Positions 1 through 7,532 of a stretch of 38,321 nucleotides of DNA are shown one piece after another; within the stretch, counting starts at the first letter, position 1, and each line of letters starts with the position of its first letter. This DNA comes from Syntrophomonas sp. (GTDB taxonomy: Bacteria > Bacillota > Syntrophomonadia > Syntrophomonadales > Syntrophomonadaceae). The position numbers and the translations under genes were made by a program. Where the stretch lies: contig JAENYG010000027.1 of the NCBI GenBank assembly GCA_016841875.1, forward strand, positions 1 to 38,321, written 5' to 3'. The notes below the pieces were generated by a model that saw only the letters and a program-made list of their open reading frames with translations, was not told the DNA's origin and made no database searches.

Positions 1-61
1 ATATAATTGGAAATTGATTAACAAGATGCTTACAAAAATTATTATACGAGGAGGATTGGTA

Positions 62-586
62 ATGGAAACAAACTTATATGATTTTAGAAGCATAACACTT
101 TTGGTTGATGAGTCAAAAAACGTCGTTATATTTCCTACCAGCAATTTAACGAAAGAAATAGATAAAGATACCGGTGAGCCAGCTTTCAGAACCTCATATT
201 ACCCGATTGAACTCAAATATCCGTATACCCTGGAGGAACTCGCGGACAAAATCGAGGAGGGCATTGGAGAGTGGTGCAAGCATCCGGCTTATACGGACTT
301 TTCGGGGAAGAATACTTTTGAAGAAAAATATTACGGTATTAAAGGGTTTAAGAACGCAGTTCGCGGCAAGAGGTATATAGGTGTGGCTTGGGATGATATC
401 GGGGGCAAACGGGTTTCGCTGTCCTTGCCATGGAAGCGGGGATACACGTATATGGGCATCAAGAGCATCAAGTTGCCACCCGATGCGGACTGGATGGATT
501 TTGCGAAAGCGGTTATGGAACTTATCAATATTGACGTGACTACGCTTAGTTCATTCAAAACCTATAAAAAGAACCTTAATTGGTAG
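62..586 (+). CDS. Hypothetical protein, possible immunity-type protein
   Basis: This encodes 174 residues. The ATG at 62 is chosen because a GAGGAGG-like ribosome binding site lies just upstream (about 50-57); an earlier in-frame ATG at 14 has no such site. The product is soluble, with no signal peptide or membrane helix, and is rich in Tyr, Trp and Lys, with charged alpha/beta-looking segments. I do not recognise a named domain. The size, and the secreted YD-repeat protein gene just downstream, resemble the arrangement of immunity proteins next to Rhs/CDI toxins, but that is inference from context only, and any toxin gene would lie left of the window. Confidence 0.6.
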   Translation: METNLYDFRSITLLVDESKNVVIFPTSNLTKEIDKDTGEPAFRTSYYPIELKYPYTLEELADKIEEGIGEWCKHPAYTDFSGKNTFEEKYYGIKGFKNAVRGKRYIGVAWDDIGGKRVSLSLPWKRGYTYMGIKSIKLPPDADWMDFAKAVMELINIDVTTLSSFKTYKKNLNW

Positions 587-1899
587 GACAAGGTGGGTGG
601 CTTTCCATCACGAAATGGAATAAACTCCGATGCTAAGATTTTGGCTTCGGGAACGGTTCTCCTGGCAAAATACTAATAAATAAGATAGATACCCAACAAA
701 TATTACACAAGGGTGAACCTCAGAGGAGATAAACTAGAGTTAAGACAGTGGGGAAGGAGTGTAAAAATGAATTTAAGAAGATGCACAAAAAAAGCAGTTG
801 GGTTGGCACTGTGCGTGGTGTTTATCCTGCTTGCGGTTGTAATTCCAGTGCAGGCCGGACACAAACACTATGAATATGATGAATTGGGGAGGCTTATATC
901 TGTTACCTATGGGAATGGAGTAACCAGAACTTACACCTATGACAGCGGGGGCAACCTGCTGCAGTCCACCAGTAGTATTGTGCTGACAGTATTATCCACC
1001 GATCCGGCTGGTGAAGAAACCGGAGTACCTGTAAATAAAGTTATACATATTAATTTCAATCAGACCATCACTGCCGCGGCTAATATTGATAATATCAGTC
1101 TGAAACAGGGGGAGAACCCGGTTGAGATCACTACCAGCATTGCAGATAAGACTTTATCCATACAATCTACCAACAATCTAGATACCAGCACAGTCTATAC
1201 GGCATATATTCCAGCCGGGGCGGTGCAGAACCCGGATAATGAGCCCAACCAGGAATTGACCTTCAGCTTTACCACCAGTGCCAACGCTTTGGCAGTGGTA
1301 ACTGAAAGTGCTGCAAATGTTAACCAGACTGGAGCTACCCTGAAGGGAACCATCAGCAGCCTGGCAGGCGAGGAGAATTGCGACCAGGTCAAATTCCTGT
1401 ACAGGGCGGAGGATGACAGTGAATGGATTGACTATGCTGTCCAAACCGGTAGCTTTGGTGTGGGGCCATTCTCGGCCTATATAGACGGATTAACCCCCGA
1501 AACATCCTACCTTTACCGGGCTATGGCGCATAACTCCCTGGGCTGGATTCCCGGAGAGATACAGTCCTTTACCACCTCTGTGATCGGATCTCCCCAGATA
1601 ATTGCTACAGTGCCAGCGGATGGGAGTGAGGGAGTTTCAGCAGATACTGATATTGGTGTTACCTTATCCGCATGGTGCAGTACGGGCAGTACCTTTTCTT
1701 CCATCCAGCTGTTAGATGAAAATAACGATCCAGTAAACACGATTAACATGCTGGTGCTTGACCAGCTGAAAATCATGCCGGTCTTTGATCTGGACAGCAG
1801 CATGACTTACACCGTATTTATTCCTGCCGGAGCCGTTGAAGATGCAGTAACCGATATACAGCTGAGCAACAGCTACCAATTCAGCTTTACCACTGAAGA

Positions 1900-2070
1900 A
1901 GCAGCCAGCGGACCCCAGATAGTTAGTACGGTACCATCGAATGCCTTTGGATCGATATAAGAGAGAAGAACTATTAAAAATAGTAGTTTTCGTTCCCGCA
2001 GTCCACGTCGAGGCAGTTAGAACTGCTATGAGCAGCCAGCGGACCCCAGATAGTTAGTACGGTACCATCG
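1900..2070 (+). repeat. Exact 40-bp direct repeat flanking the insertion
   Basis: Bases 1900-1939 and 2031-2070 are identical over 40 bp, and the flanking base differs on each side. The copies are 131 bp apart and enclose a 91-bp foreign segment. The first copy belongs to the left part of the broken gene and the second to the right part, so it looks like a target-site duplication, though much longer than usual for insertion sequences. Confidence 0.95.
1940..2031 (+). other. 92-bp copy of an internal segment of the Nif3-family gene
   Basis: Bases 1940-2031 are identical, in the same orientation, to 4777-4868 inside the downstream Nif3-family gene. Identity stops abruptly at both ends: 1939 G versus 4776 T, and 2032 G versus 4869 A. 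The last base also belongs to the second 40-bp repeat, a 1-bp overlap. The segment has no start, stop or inverted repeats of its own, so it is a templated patch and not a mobile element. Confidence 0.95.
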
Positions 2071-2410
2071 GATGGGAGCACCGGGGTACCTGTAAATAGT
2101 AATATAGACGTAACATTCTCAGTTTTATGCAGTCAGGGCAGTCAATTTTCTTCAATCGTACTGCTCAATGAGAATAACAACAGTGTTCCTGTGCTGAAAT
2201 TGCTAGCGGGAAACAATCTAACTCTGAACCCTATATTTAACCTGCAGAGCGGCAAGACCTACCGGGTGATCATACCGGCAGGGTCAGTAAAAGATATGTT
2301 TACCGGTGAACCACTGGCCGAAGGCTATGAATTTAGTTTTACCACCTAGGTTTAATAATCATATCCAGCCAGAAATATATTAACTCTGGGATTAAGCTGC
2401 ATATGCACAT

Positions 2411-2446
2411 AAAAGGGAACTGTACAGAAATGAGCAGTTCCCTTTT
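2411..2446 (+). terminator. Hairpin terminator after the broken surface-protein gene
   Basis: A 12-bp perfect inverted repeat (AAAAGGGAACTG, 2411-2422, with its complement at 2435-2446) has A-rich and T-rich ends, giving a terminator that could work on either strand. From here to about 2610 I see no gene. Confidence 0.75.
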
Positions 2447-2616
2447 ATATAGTTACCGCAGCAGTGAACAGCAGATATCCCTATATGGATTGTTTCCTAA
2501 AAGGGGAGAAGCCACTGCGTATGAGAATTAATCCAGTTATACATACCTTGACAAGAAGATCTTAATCCATTAATTATTGACATTATTGCTACAATATGGA
2601 ATTGAGAACAAATGTT

Positions 2617-2625
2617 TGTTACAAT
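2617..2625 (+). promoter_or_regulatory. Extended -10 promoter candidate for the small toxin-like gene
   Basis: TG-T-TACAAT (2617-2625) fits an extended -10 element and would start transcription near 2632, about 50 bp before the short hydrophobic peptide gene. No good -35 hexamer is visible. Confidence 0.35.
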
Positions 2626-2683
2626 AGATGGTAGAGCTGTAGGGGAAGCCCCCGATTGTTGATCGGCATGAGGGGGTGATAAT

Positions 2684-2752
2684 GTGAATGTATATGAAGT
2701 TATTCTCTACATAACGGTCATATTGTTTACATTGGCTCTCATAGCAAAATAG
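2684..2752 (+). CDS. Small hydrophobic peptide, type I toxin / holin-like toxin candidate
   Basis: A GTG at 2684 opens 22 codons (MNVYEVILYIT, then VILFTLALIAK), essentially one membrane-spanning helix with a terminal Lys. It follows a strong purine-rich site (AGGGGGTGAT, 2671-2680). The leader contains GCCCCC at 2648-2653, which can pair with GGGGG of that site, as in type I toxin mRNAs whose ribosome binding site is masked. A hairpin starts right at the stop codon. This layout and the MxxYE-hydrophobic pattern resemble the putative holin-like toxin (TxpA-like) peptides of Firmicutes. If so, an antisense RNA should be made from the opposite strand downstream. I infer this from pattern and length only; so short a frame could be chance. 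Confidence 0.5.
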   Translation: MNVYEVILYITVILFTLALIAK

Positions 2753-2785
2753 AGCCGAACTCCCTATAAAGGGGATGTCGACTCT
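2751..2785 (+). terminator. Hairpin overlapping the stop codon of the toxin-like gene
   Basis: AGAGCCGA at 2751-2758 pairs imperfectly with TCGACTCT at 2778-2785, with an inner pairing between the CCCT near 2762 and GGGG at 2771-2774. It could end the toxin-like mRNA or be shared with an antisense RNA. A second GC-rich patch (near 2815-2845) can also fold. No protein gene is convincing between 2753 and 2984. Confidence 0.4.
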
Positions 2786-2984
2786 ATTACCACAAGTAAA
2801 TTCTTGTCGGTCGCTATCGGGGCTACCAGATCCCCTATAGCTCCTATTAATATATATATCATAATATTTGGAATATAACAACAGCACCGGCACATATGTA
2901 ATTTAGCGAAGTTTTTCTAAGGAATCATGAAGAGGTATCCTAGGGATTATTAACTGAACCGAGAAGTTTGGTAATAGTGTTTTA

Positions 2985-3245
2985 ATGAATATACTATTTC
3001 CTGGTATGGGGCAGGCATACTCAGGAGCCATAAGATTAGGAGGGGCCTTTTTAATAGCCAGTTCTGTTGGAAGCATACTGGTTTTTTGGTTACCTGTGAT
3101 ATCTGACGAGAATATCGATGCAGGATGGAATTTGTTACCATAGTTATTTATTCTGGCTGTTTTTGGATTTGCCACATATTTTCAGGAAGCAGTAGAAGAG
3201 TTGAAAAAGAATAAAAACCTTATTGCCAAAAACAAATTTAGTTAA
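2985..3245 (+). pseudogene. Small membrane protein with internal stop (FPGxGQ-type)
   Basis: From the ATG at 2985 the frame reads MNILFPGMGQAYSGAIRLGG and a hydrophobic helix, up to TAG at 3141-3143 (codon 53). In the same frame it continues LFILAVFGFATYF and a Lys-rich tail to TAA at 3243-3245. The FPGxGQxYxG start is typical of small TM2-like membrane proteins in Firmicutes. The continuity of a second helix and charged tail after the TAG suggests a nonsense mutation in an 86-codon gene. There is no clear ribosome binding site. A short 52-residue product is the alternative. Confidence 0.5.
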
Positions 3246-3368
3246 AGACATGATTGCTAATCGATTTTTAATTGCCTATTCACCTACCTTATTTCAAATT
3301 AGATTAATAACTATATTAAAATACAATAATCAGGTTGGGGGTATGAGATGAGGGGAGTAATGATATAG

Positions 3369-3587
3369 ATGGCTGATTTGATTATGTCCATAGCAGAAAT
3401 AATTTATGGAATGCTCATGATTCGTTATAACAAAAAGATGTACCAAGGGATACTTGAGTTTAATAATTCAGTGTTTAAAATGGGACTAACTAATGCAGGT
3501 GAAAGTATCGAGCGTATTTTCATTATTGTATTGGGCATTGTATTTTTAGTATCAGGTATATTTGATTTAATATCCTTGAAACCTTAG
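3369..3587 (+). CDS. Small two-helix membrane protein, unknown function
   Basis: This encodes 72 residues, with a first hydrophobic segment at about 1-20, a polar middle and a second strong membrane helix at about 48-68. A GGGGAG site (3352-3357) lies 11 bases before the ATG, a little far. I recognise no family. It stands between decayed genes and the trmK operon with no partner. Coding likelihood is moderate; the clean helix-loop-helix pattern favours a real gene. Confidence 0.55.
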   Translation: MADLIMSIAEIIYGMLMIRYNKKMYQGILEFNNSVFKMGLTNAGESIERIFIIVLGIVFLVSGIFDLISLKP

Positions 3588-3615
3588 CCAGGGCTTTACG
3601 GCTGAGCAAGAAAAA

Positions 3616-3668
3616 GTCAGGGAGGACAGCAACTTAGGGGAAACCGGAGAACCCTCCCCTTGTTTCCC
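3616..3668 (+). other. Pseudoknot-capable leader upstream of trmK
   Basis: Two complementary pairs interleave: GGGAGG (3620-3625) with CCTCCC (3653-3658), and GGGAAAC (3638-3644) with GTTTCCC (3662-3668). The order A-B-A'-B' is that of an H-type pseudoknot. It sits about 55 bases before the trmK start and matches no riboswitch class that I recognise. Chance GC-rich pairing is possible. Confidence 0.3.
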
Positions 3669-3723
3669 AGCATTGACCTCAAGCATATAAATAATTATGA
3701 TATTTTAAGAGGATGGTGTTTTT

Positions 3724-4422
3724 TTGCTTACCAATAGATTGCTGGCAATCTCAAATATGATAATTAGTGGACAGGCAGCTGCTGATATTGGTTCGGATCA
3801 TGCTTTTCTCCCCATTTATTTAATAGAGCATGGAATAGTAGCGAAAGCAATAGCTACTGAATTAACTGATGGACCTTTATCAAGGGCTCAAGAGGCAATT
3901 GAGAACAGCTCTTTTCAAGATTCAATCGAATTAAGGAAAGGGGATGGGCTGCAGCCGCTGGCAGCTGGGGAAGCTGCCACGGTAATTATTGCTGGTATGG
4001 GCGGAGAAACAATATGCAGTATATTATCATGTGATTGGGATAAGGCAGCCAGTTTTCAGCGTTTTGTGTTTCAGCCTATGAGCCGGGCTTATATGCTGCG
4101 TGCTGCTCTGGCTGAGCAGGGATGGCCTATACTCGACGAGATACTGGTAATAGAAAATAAGCGAATATTTGTTATTGTCAGCAGCAAGCCGGGGAAAACG
4201 CCTTATCAACTTTCTCAATTAGAACTGGATATAGGCCCTATTATACTCGATACTAAGGATAGTGAATTGGGTAAGCTCTATTTGGAGCAGTGGATGGCAA
4301 AATATAAAGCTGTGTACAAAAGTCTTTTGCGATCAAATATTTTTGAAAATAGTGAATTAATACTCGATTATCAGCAGAGAATAGAAGGATTGGAGGTAAT
4401 ATTGGATGCAAGCGAGAGTTAA
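3724..4422 (+). CDS. trmK: tRNA (adenine(22)-N1)-methyltransferase TrmK
   Basis: TrmK is a cytoplasmic enzyme that methylates N1 of A22 in tRNA using S-adenosylmethionine. The 232-residue length fits the family. The SAM-binding motif I region is ADIGSDHAFLPIYLI (about 20-34); the later IIAGMGGETI (near 88-97) is the family's conserved substrate/SAM loop, followed by FQPMSRAYMLRAAL and the C-terminal helical domain. The start is TTG at 3724 after AAGAGGA at 3707-3713. The 3' end overlaps the Nif3-family gene by 17 bases, so the two are translationally coupled; the trmK-nif3 pairing is common in Firmicutes, usually behind rpoD, which is absent here. Confidence 0.93.
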   Translation: MLTNRLLAISNMIISGQAAADIGSDHAFLPIYLIEHGIVAKAIATELTDGPLSRAQEAIENSSFQDSIELRKGDGLQPLAAGEAATVIIAGMGGETICSILSCDWDKAASFQRFVFQPMSRAYMLRAALAEQGWPILDEILVIENKRIFVIVSSKPGKTPYQLSQLELDIGPIILDTKDSELGKLYLEQWMAKYKAVYKSLLRSNIFENSELILDYQQRIEGLEVILDASES

Positions 4423-5521
4423 AGATGTGATCAACATGATAGAAAGCTATTTTCCTTTGCATCTGGCGGAAACTTGGGATAATCCAGGCCTTCAAATAGG
4501 TTCTCATAATAAGCCGGTGGAGCGTGTGCTTATCAGCCTGGATCTGGATGCAGAGATTCTAGAACAAGCTTTACATGAAAAGGCTGATATGATAATCACC
4601 CATCATCCGCTGTTTTTTAAACCGTTAAAAAACATCAATTTTGATTTACCTGAGGGCGCCCTGATTAAAAGTTTAATAAAGTCAGATATAAGCGTTTATT
4701 CAGCTCATACCAATCTGGATGCTGGCGAGCTAGGGTTAAGCCAGGTCCTGGCAGAAAAACTTGAACTCCAGGATATAATGCCTTTGGATCGATATAAGAG
4801 AGAAGAACTATTAAAAATAGTAGTTTTCGTTCCCGCAGTCCACGTCGAGGCAGTTAGAACTGCTATGAATAGTGCTGGAGCCGGTAGCATTGGCAATTAT
4901 AGTGACTGCAGCTTTAGATCACCTGGTACAGGTACTTTTCGTCCCGGTGCAGATACTCATCCATTTATAGGCCGTACCGGGCTATTGGAAGAAGTGGATG
5001 AATATCGGCTGGAAACGGTTGTCTATAAGAAAGATTTAAAAGATGTCCTTGAGGCTATGGGGAAGGCACATCCTTATGAAGAAATAGCCTATGATGTATA
5101 CCAACTCAAAAATGAATCTAAAGTATTTAGTATGGGTAGAAGGGGATCGTTGAAATCTCCTTTAAAACTTAAGGAATGTGCGGCTCTAGTTAAGGAAGCC
5201 CTGCAGTTGAAGAATATTAGAGCGGCTGGAGATATGGAAAAAGTAATAACGAGTATGGCAGTAGTCAGCGGTGCCGGGGCTGGTTTTATTAACAGTGCCA
5301 TAACGCAGAATATCGATGTCCTGGTGACCGGGGACGTGAAATATCATGAGGCTAAAGATGCAGTAATCAGTGGATTAGCTGTTATAGATGCTGGCCATCA
5401 GGGGACAGAACAACTGGTAAGTAACCATCTATATAATTTGTTGGTAAAAGCCAGTAGTCAAAAAAGTCTGAAAATAACTTTCATATCAGGATATTCGTCC
5501 TGTTTATTTCACTTCCTGTAG
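4406..5521 (+). CDS. Nif3-like dinuclear metal centre protein (YqfO/GTP cyclohydrolase 1 type 2 family)
   Basis: The product has 371 residues, matching the long YqfO form, with a PII-like insert between two Nif3 halves. Metal-ligand motifs are visible: ITHHPLFFKP (about 64-73), AHTNLDAG (about 100-107), and near the C-terminus DVKYHEAKDA and DAGHQGTE. The family forms a hexameric toroid with a two-metal centre; its real substrate is unsettled. It is translated from an ATG overlapping trmK. The last residues (ISGYSSCLFHFL) differ from the T-x-PF ending common in the family, perhaps a late frameshift or divergence. Bases 4777-4868 are the donor of the exact patch found at 1940-2031; the donor gene itself is intact. 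Confidence 0.9.
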   Translation: MQARVKDVINMIESYFPLHLAETWDNPGLQIGSHNKPVERVLISLDLDAEILEQALHEKADMIITHHPLFFKPLKNINFDLPEGALIKSLIKSDISVYSAHTNLDAGELGLSQVLAEKLELQDIMPLDRYKREELLKIVVFVPAVHVEAVRTAMNSAGAGSIGNYSDCSFRSPGTGTFRPGADTHPFIGRTGLLEEVDEYRLETVVYKKDLKDVLEAMGKAHPYEEIAYDVYQLKNESKVFSMGRRGSLKSPLKLKECAALVKEALQLKNIRAAGDMEKVITSMAVVSGAGAGFINSAITQNIDVLVTGDVKYHEAKDAVISGLAVIDAGHQGTEQLVSNHLYNLLVKASSQKSLKITFISGYSSCLFHFL

Positions 5522-5758
5522 AGGTAAATCTTATAAATTGGCTTCTATAGAATTAGGGAATATTAGGAAATTATAGCATTACCCTAAAAATAGGGTTTTC
5601 ATGAATAAAAACAAAATATATTTGCCAGAATGTAAATAAGAGAATAACAACAAATTATTTCAATATTTTTTTAAAAAAATTTAGAATATAAGCAGGAATT
5701 GCCGTTTTTTTGGGGAATGTAAAATAAGGTCAATAAAATTAAAGGGAGGACTAATGTC

Positions 5759-6082
5759 GTGAACAAATCGGAACTTGTCAAATCCTTAGCGGAAAAAGCT
5801 GAAATTACTCAGAAAGATGCTGCTAAAGCACTGGACGCCACGGTAGAAGTTATCCAATCTGCGCTCGCAAATGGAGAAAAAGTCCAAATTATAGGTTTTG
5901 GTAGCTTCGAAGTTCGTGATCGCAAAGAAAGGAAAGTTATTAGCCCGGCAACCGGGGAAGAAATTAAAGTTCCTGCTACTAAAGTTCCAGCATTTAAACC
6001 CGGCAAATCCCTTAAGGAAGCAGTCGCGGTCGAAAAGAAAACCGCCGCTAAAGGCAAAAAGAAAGCTACTAAAAAGAAATAA
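5759..6082 (+). CDS. hup: HU-family DNA-binding protein with Lys-rich tail
   Basis: HU is a dimeric nucleoid protein that bends DNA. Residues 1-90 are a complete HU domain: MNKSELVKSLAEKA, the signature GFGSFEVRDRKER, and the DNA-binding arm region up to PAFKPGKSLKEAV. A tail of about 15 residues, KKTAAKGKKKATKKK, extends beyond the roughly 90-residue norm and resembles the basic tails of some actinobacterial and eukaryote-like HU proteins. The start is GTG at 5759; the nearby ATG at 5754 runs straight into TGA. A strong AAAGGGAGGA site lies at 5741-5750. It is monocistronic, followed by a clear terminator. Confidence 0.95.
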   Translation: MNKSELVKSLAEKAEITQKDAAKALDATVEVIQSALANGEKVQIIGFGSFEVRDRKERKVISPATGEEIKVPATKVPAFKPGKSLKEAVAVEKKTAAKGKKKATKKK

Positions 6083-6105
6083 GGGCCAACTAGAAGAAAA
6101 AAAGG

Positions 6106-6134
6106 GATACGCTAAAATGCGTATCTCTTTTTTT
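6106..6134 (+). terminator. Rho-independent terminator of the HU gene
   Basis: GATACGC (6106-6112) pairs with GCGTATC (6119-6125), followed by seven T residues (6128-6134). Confidence 0.9.
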
Positions 6135-6277
6135 GCGTTAATGCAGGTCAAAACAATAATGATATTATCCCTGTGGAAAAGCATAAGATTACCCGACTTT
6201 CCAGGGTTATGATGTTCTGCCCCAGGCCCAATAAGTACTTGGGAAATATATATTACCTGTTCTTTTTACATAAAAAG

Positions 6278-6306
6278 AACGACCAGGGAAAGGTACCCTG
6301 GTCGTT
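6278..6306 (-). terminator. Terminator of the acyl-CoA dehydrogenase operon
   Basis: An 11-bp perfect stem (6278-6288 with 6296-6306, AACGACCAGGG) is followed on the minus strand by CTTTTTATG, a T-rich tract. It ends the leftward thiolase-dehydrogenase transcript. Confidence 0.9.
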
Positions 6307-6333
6307 GAAAGGATTAAAGACTATTTTTATATA

Positions 6334-7476
6334 TTAACCCCTGAGCAGGTCGCCAGCGATAACCATGCGTTGTACTTCACCGGTTCCTTCATAGATCTGG
6401 AATATCTTGGCATCTCTCATTAGTTTTTCTACCGGATATTCTTTGGTGAATCCATAGCCACCGAATATTTGGACAGCTTCAACACCGCACATCATGGCAG
6501 TGTCTCCAGCATAAGCTTTCGCCAGTGATGCGGCTTTACTGAAGCGAGGTACATCCATATCCTGCAGGGAAGAAGCTTCCAGGTAAAGAAGCCTTGATGC
6601 TTCAATATGCATAGCCATATCCGCCAGTTTAAACTGGATAGCCTGGAAACTAGAGATAGGTTTACCAAACTGAGTGCGTAGTTTGGAATATTCAAGTGAT
6701 TCATCCAGGCACCTCTGGGCAACGCCAGTAGCCATGGCTGCAATACTTGCTCTCGAAATATCCAATGTTTTCATGACTACAAACCAACCCTGCCCTTCTT
6801 TACCCAAAAGGTTCTTGGCAGGAACGCGAACATCTTCAAATATTACTTCAGTAGTATTTGAAGTACGGATACCCAGTTTATCTTCAACTTTACCGATGCT
6901 GATACCCGGGGTATCTCTATCAATCATGAAAGCACACATGCCTTTGTAACCCATACTTTTATCCAGAGTTGCCAGAAGAGTATACTGACCAGCTATGCCA
7001 CCATTGGTGATAAACTGCTTAACACCGGTGATTAAGTAATCGTCGCCATCCTTTACACAGCGAGTAGCGAGTGATCCTGCGTCAGAGCCAGCACCGGGTT
7101 CAGTAAGACAGAATGCGCCTAATACTCCCTCGTTCTGGCGGCCAAACCACCATTTCTTCTGTTCATCGTTGGCTGCAACCAGAATGGGGTCAGTAGCAAG
7201 AAGAGCGCTGGCCACCATAGTAGTTCCTATGCCTGCGTCACCCCAGCAGATTTCTTCGGCTACGGTATTCTGAGCTACGTGGTCCAGACCAACTCCGCCG
7301 TATTCTTCTGGACAGGCCAGAGTCATGAATCCCAGTTCCTGCATTTTCTTAATAACGTCTTCCGGGTAATGATGGTTATTGTCCCATTCACTAGCGAACG
7401 GAGCTATCTCATTTACCGAAAAATCATGAGCCATTTTCCTCATCATTTCTTGTTCATCTGATAGACGAAAATCCAT
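6334..7476 (-). CDS. Acyl-CoA dehydrogenase, probably butyryl/short-chain
   Basis: This FAD enzyme oxidises acyl-CoA to 2-enoyl-CoA and passes electrons to an electron-transfer flavoprotein. The 380-residue length is the family norm. Visible are the FAD/substrate motif CLTEPGAGSDAGS (about 122-134), FGGYGFTKEYPVEKLMRD near 340 and the catalytic glutamate in IYEGTGEVQRM near residue 365, the position used by short- and medium-chain enzymes. The start is ATG at 7476 behind GAGGGGGAA. It lies 56 bases downstream of the thiolase gene in the same direction, so the two form an operon supplying the first and last steps of beta-oxidation (or their reverse). Hydratase, 3-hydroxyacyl-CoA dehydrogenase and etf genes are not in this cluster. 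The short-chain preference is inferred. Confidence 0.93.
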   Translation of the reverse strand: MDFRLSDEQEMMRKMAHDFSVNEIAPFASEWDNNHHYPEDVIKKMQELGFMTLACPEEYGGVGLDHVAQNTVAEEICWGDAGIGTTMVASALLATDPILVAANDEQKKWWFGRQNEGVLGAFCLTEPGAGSDAGSLATRCVKDGDDYLITGVKQFITNGGIAGQYTLLATLDKSMGYKGMCAFMIDRDTPGISIGKVEDKLGIRTSNTTEVIFEDVRVPAKNLLGKEGQGWFVVMKTLDISRASIAAMATGVAQRCLDESLEYSKLRTQFGKPISSFQAIQFKLADMAMHIEASRLLYLEASSLQDMDVPRFSKAASLAKAYAGDTAMMCGVEAVQIFGGYGFTKEYPVEKLMRDAKIFQIYEGTGEVQRMVIAGDLLRG

Positions 7477-7532
7477 TAATATTCCCCCTCTTATTTTATA
7501 AAAAACTACTTGGCATCAAAGTATCTTGACAG

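Larger units (their letters stand above)
767..2349 (+). pseudogene. Secreted YD-repeat / bacterial Ig-like surface protein, broken by a 131-bp insertion
   Basis: The start is the ATG at 767, preceded by AAGGAG at 754-759. Residues 1-30 form a signal peptide (basic start, hydrophobic core, ending near PVQAG). Next comes one YD/RHS-type repeat (HYEYDELGRLISVTYGNG), then Big_5-like Ig domains with the recurrent pattern STDPAGEETGVPVN and FSFTT, with a fibronectin-like stretch between them. The open frame stops at 1958-1960, shortly after the sequence departs at 1940 into a copy of the Nif3-family gene. The last Ig-like domain continues in another frame from 2071 to a TAG at 2347-2349. Deleting 131 bp (for example 1940-2070) joins the two parts into 484 codons including the stop, so the disruption looks recent. 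The intact protein was probably exported to the cell surface; its function is unknown. The product now made would be about 397 residues with a short foreign tail. Confidence 0.85.

Noticed and set aside
1900-2070. Interpretation of the inserted patch as a classical insertion sequence
   Set aside because: No terminal inverted repeats or transposase, the inner part is an exact copy of a local gene, and the 40-bp duplication is far longer than usual.
2570-2893. 107-codon minus-strand open frame opposite the toxin-like peptide
   Set aside because: Low-complexity, Cys/Tyr-rich translation without a ribosome binding site; better explained as a shadow of the small gene and its hairpins.
3141-3143. 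TAG as pyrrolysine or read-through codon
   Set aside because: No pyl genes or read-through signal in the window; a nonsense mutation is simpler.
2903-3175. Minus-strand open frames opposite the interrupted membrane protein gene
   Set aside because: The plus-strand reading has a recognisable FPGxGQ motif and helices; the minus-strand readings do not.
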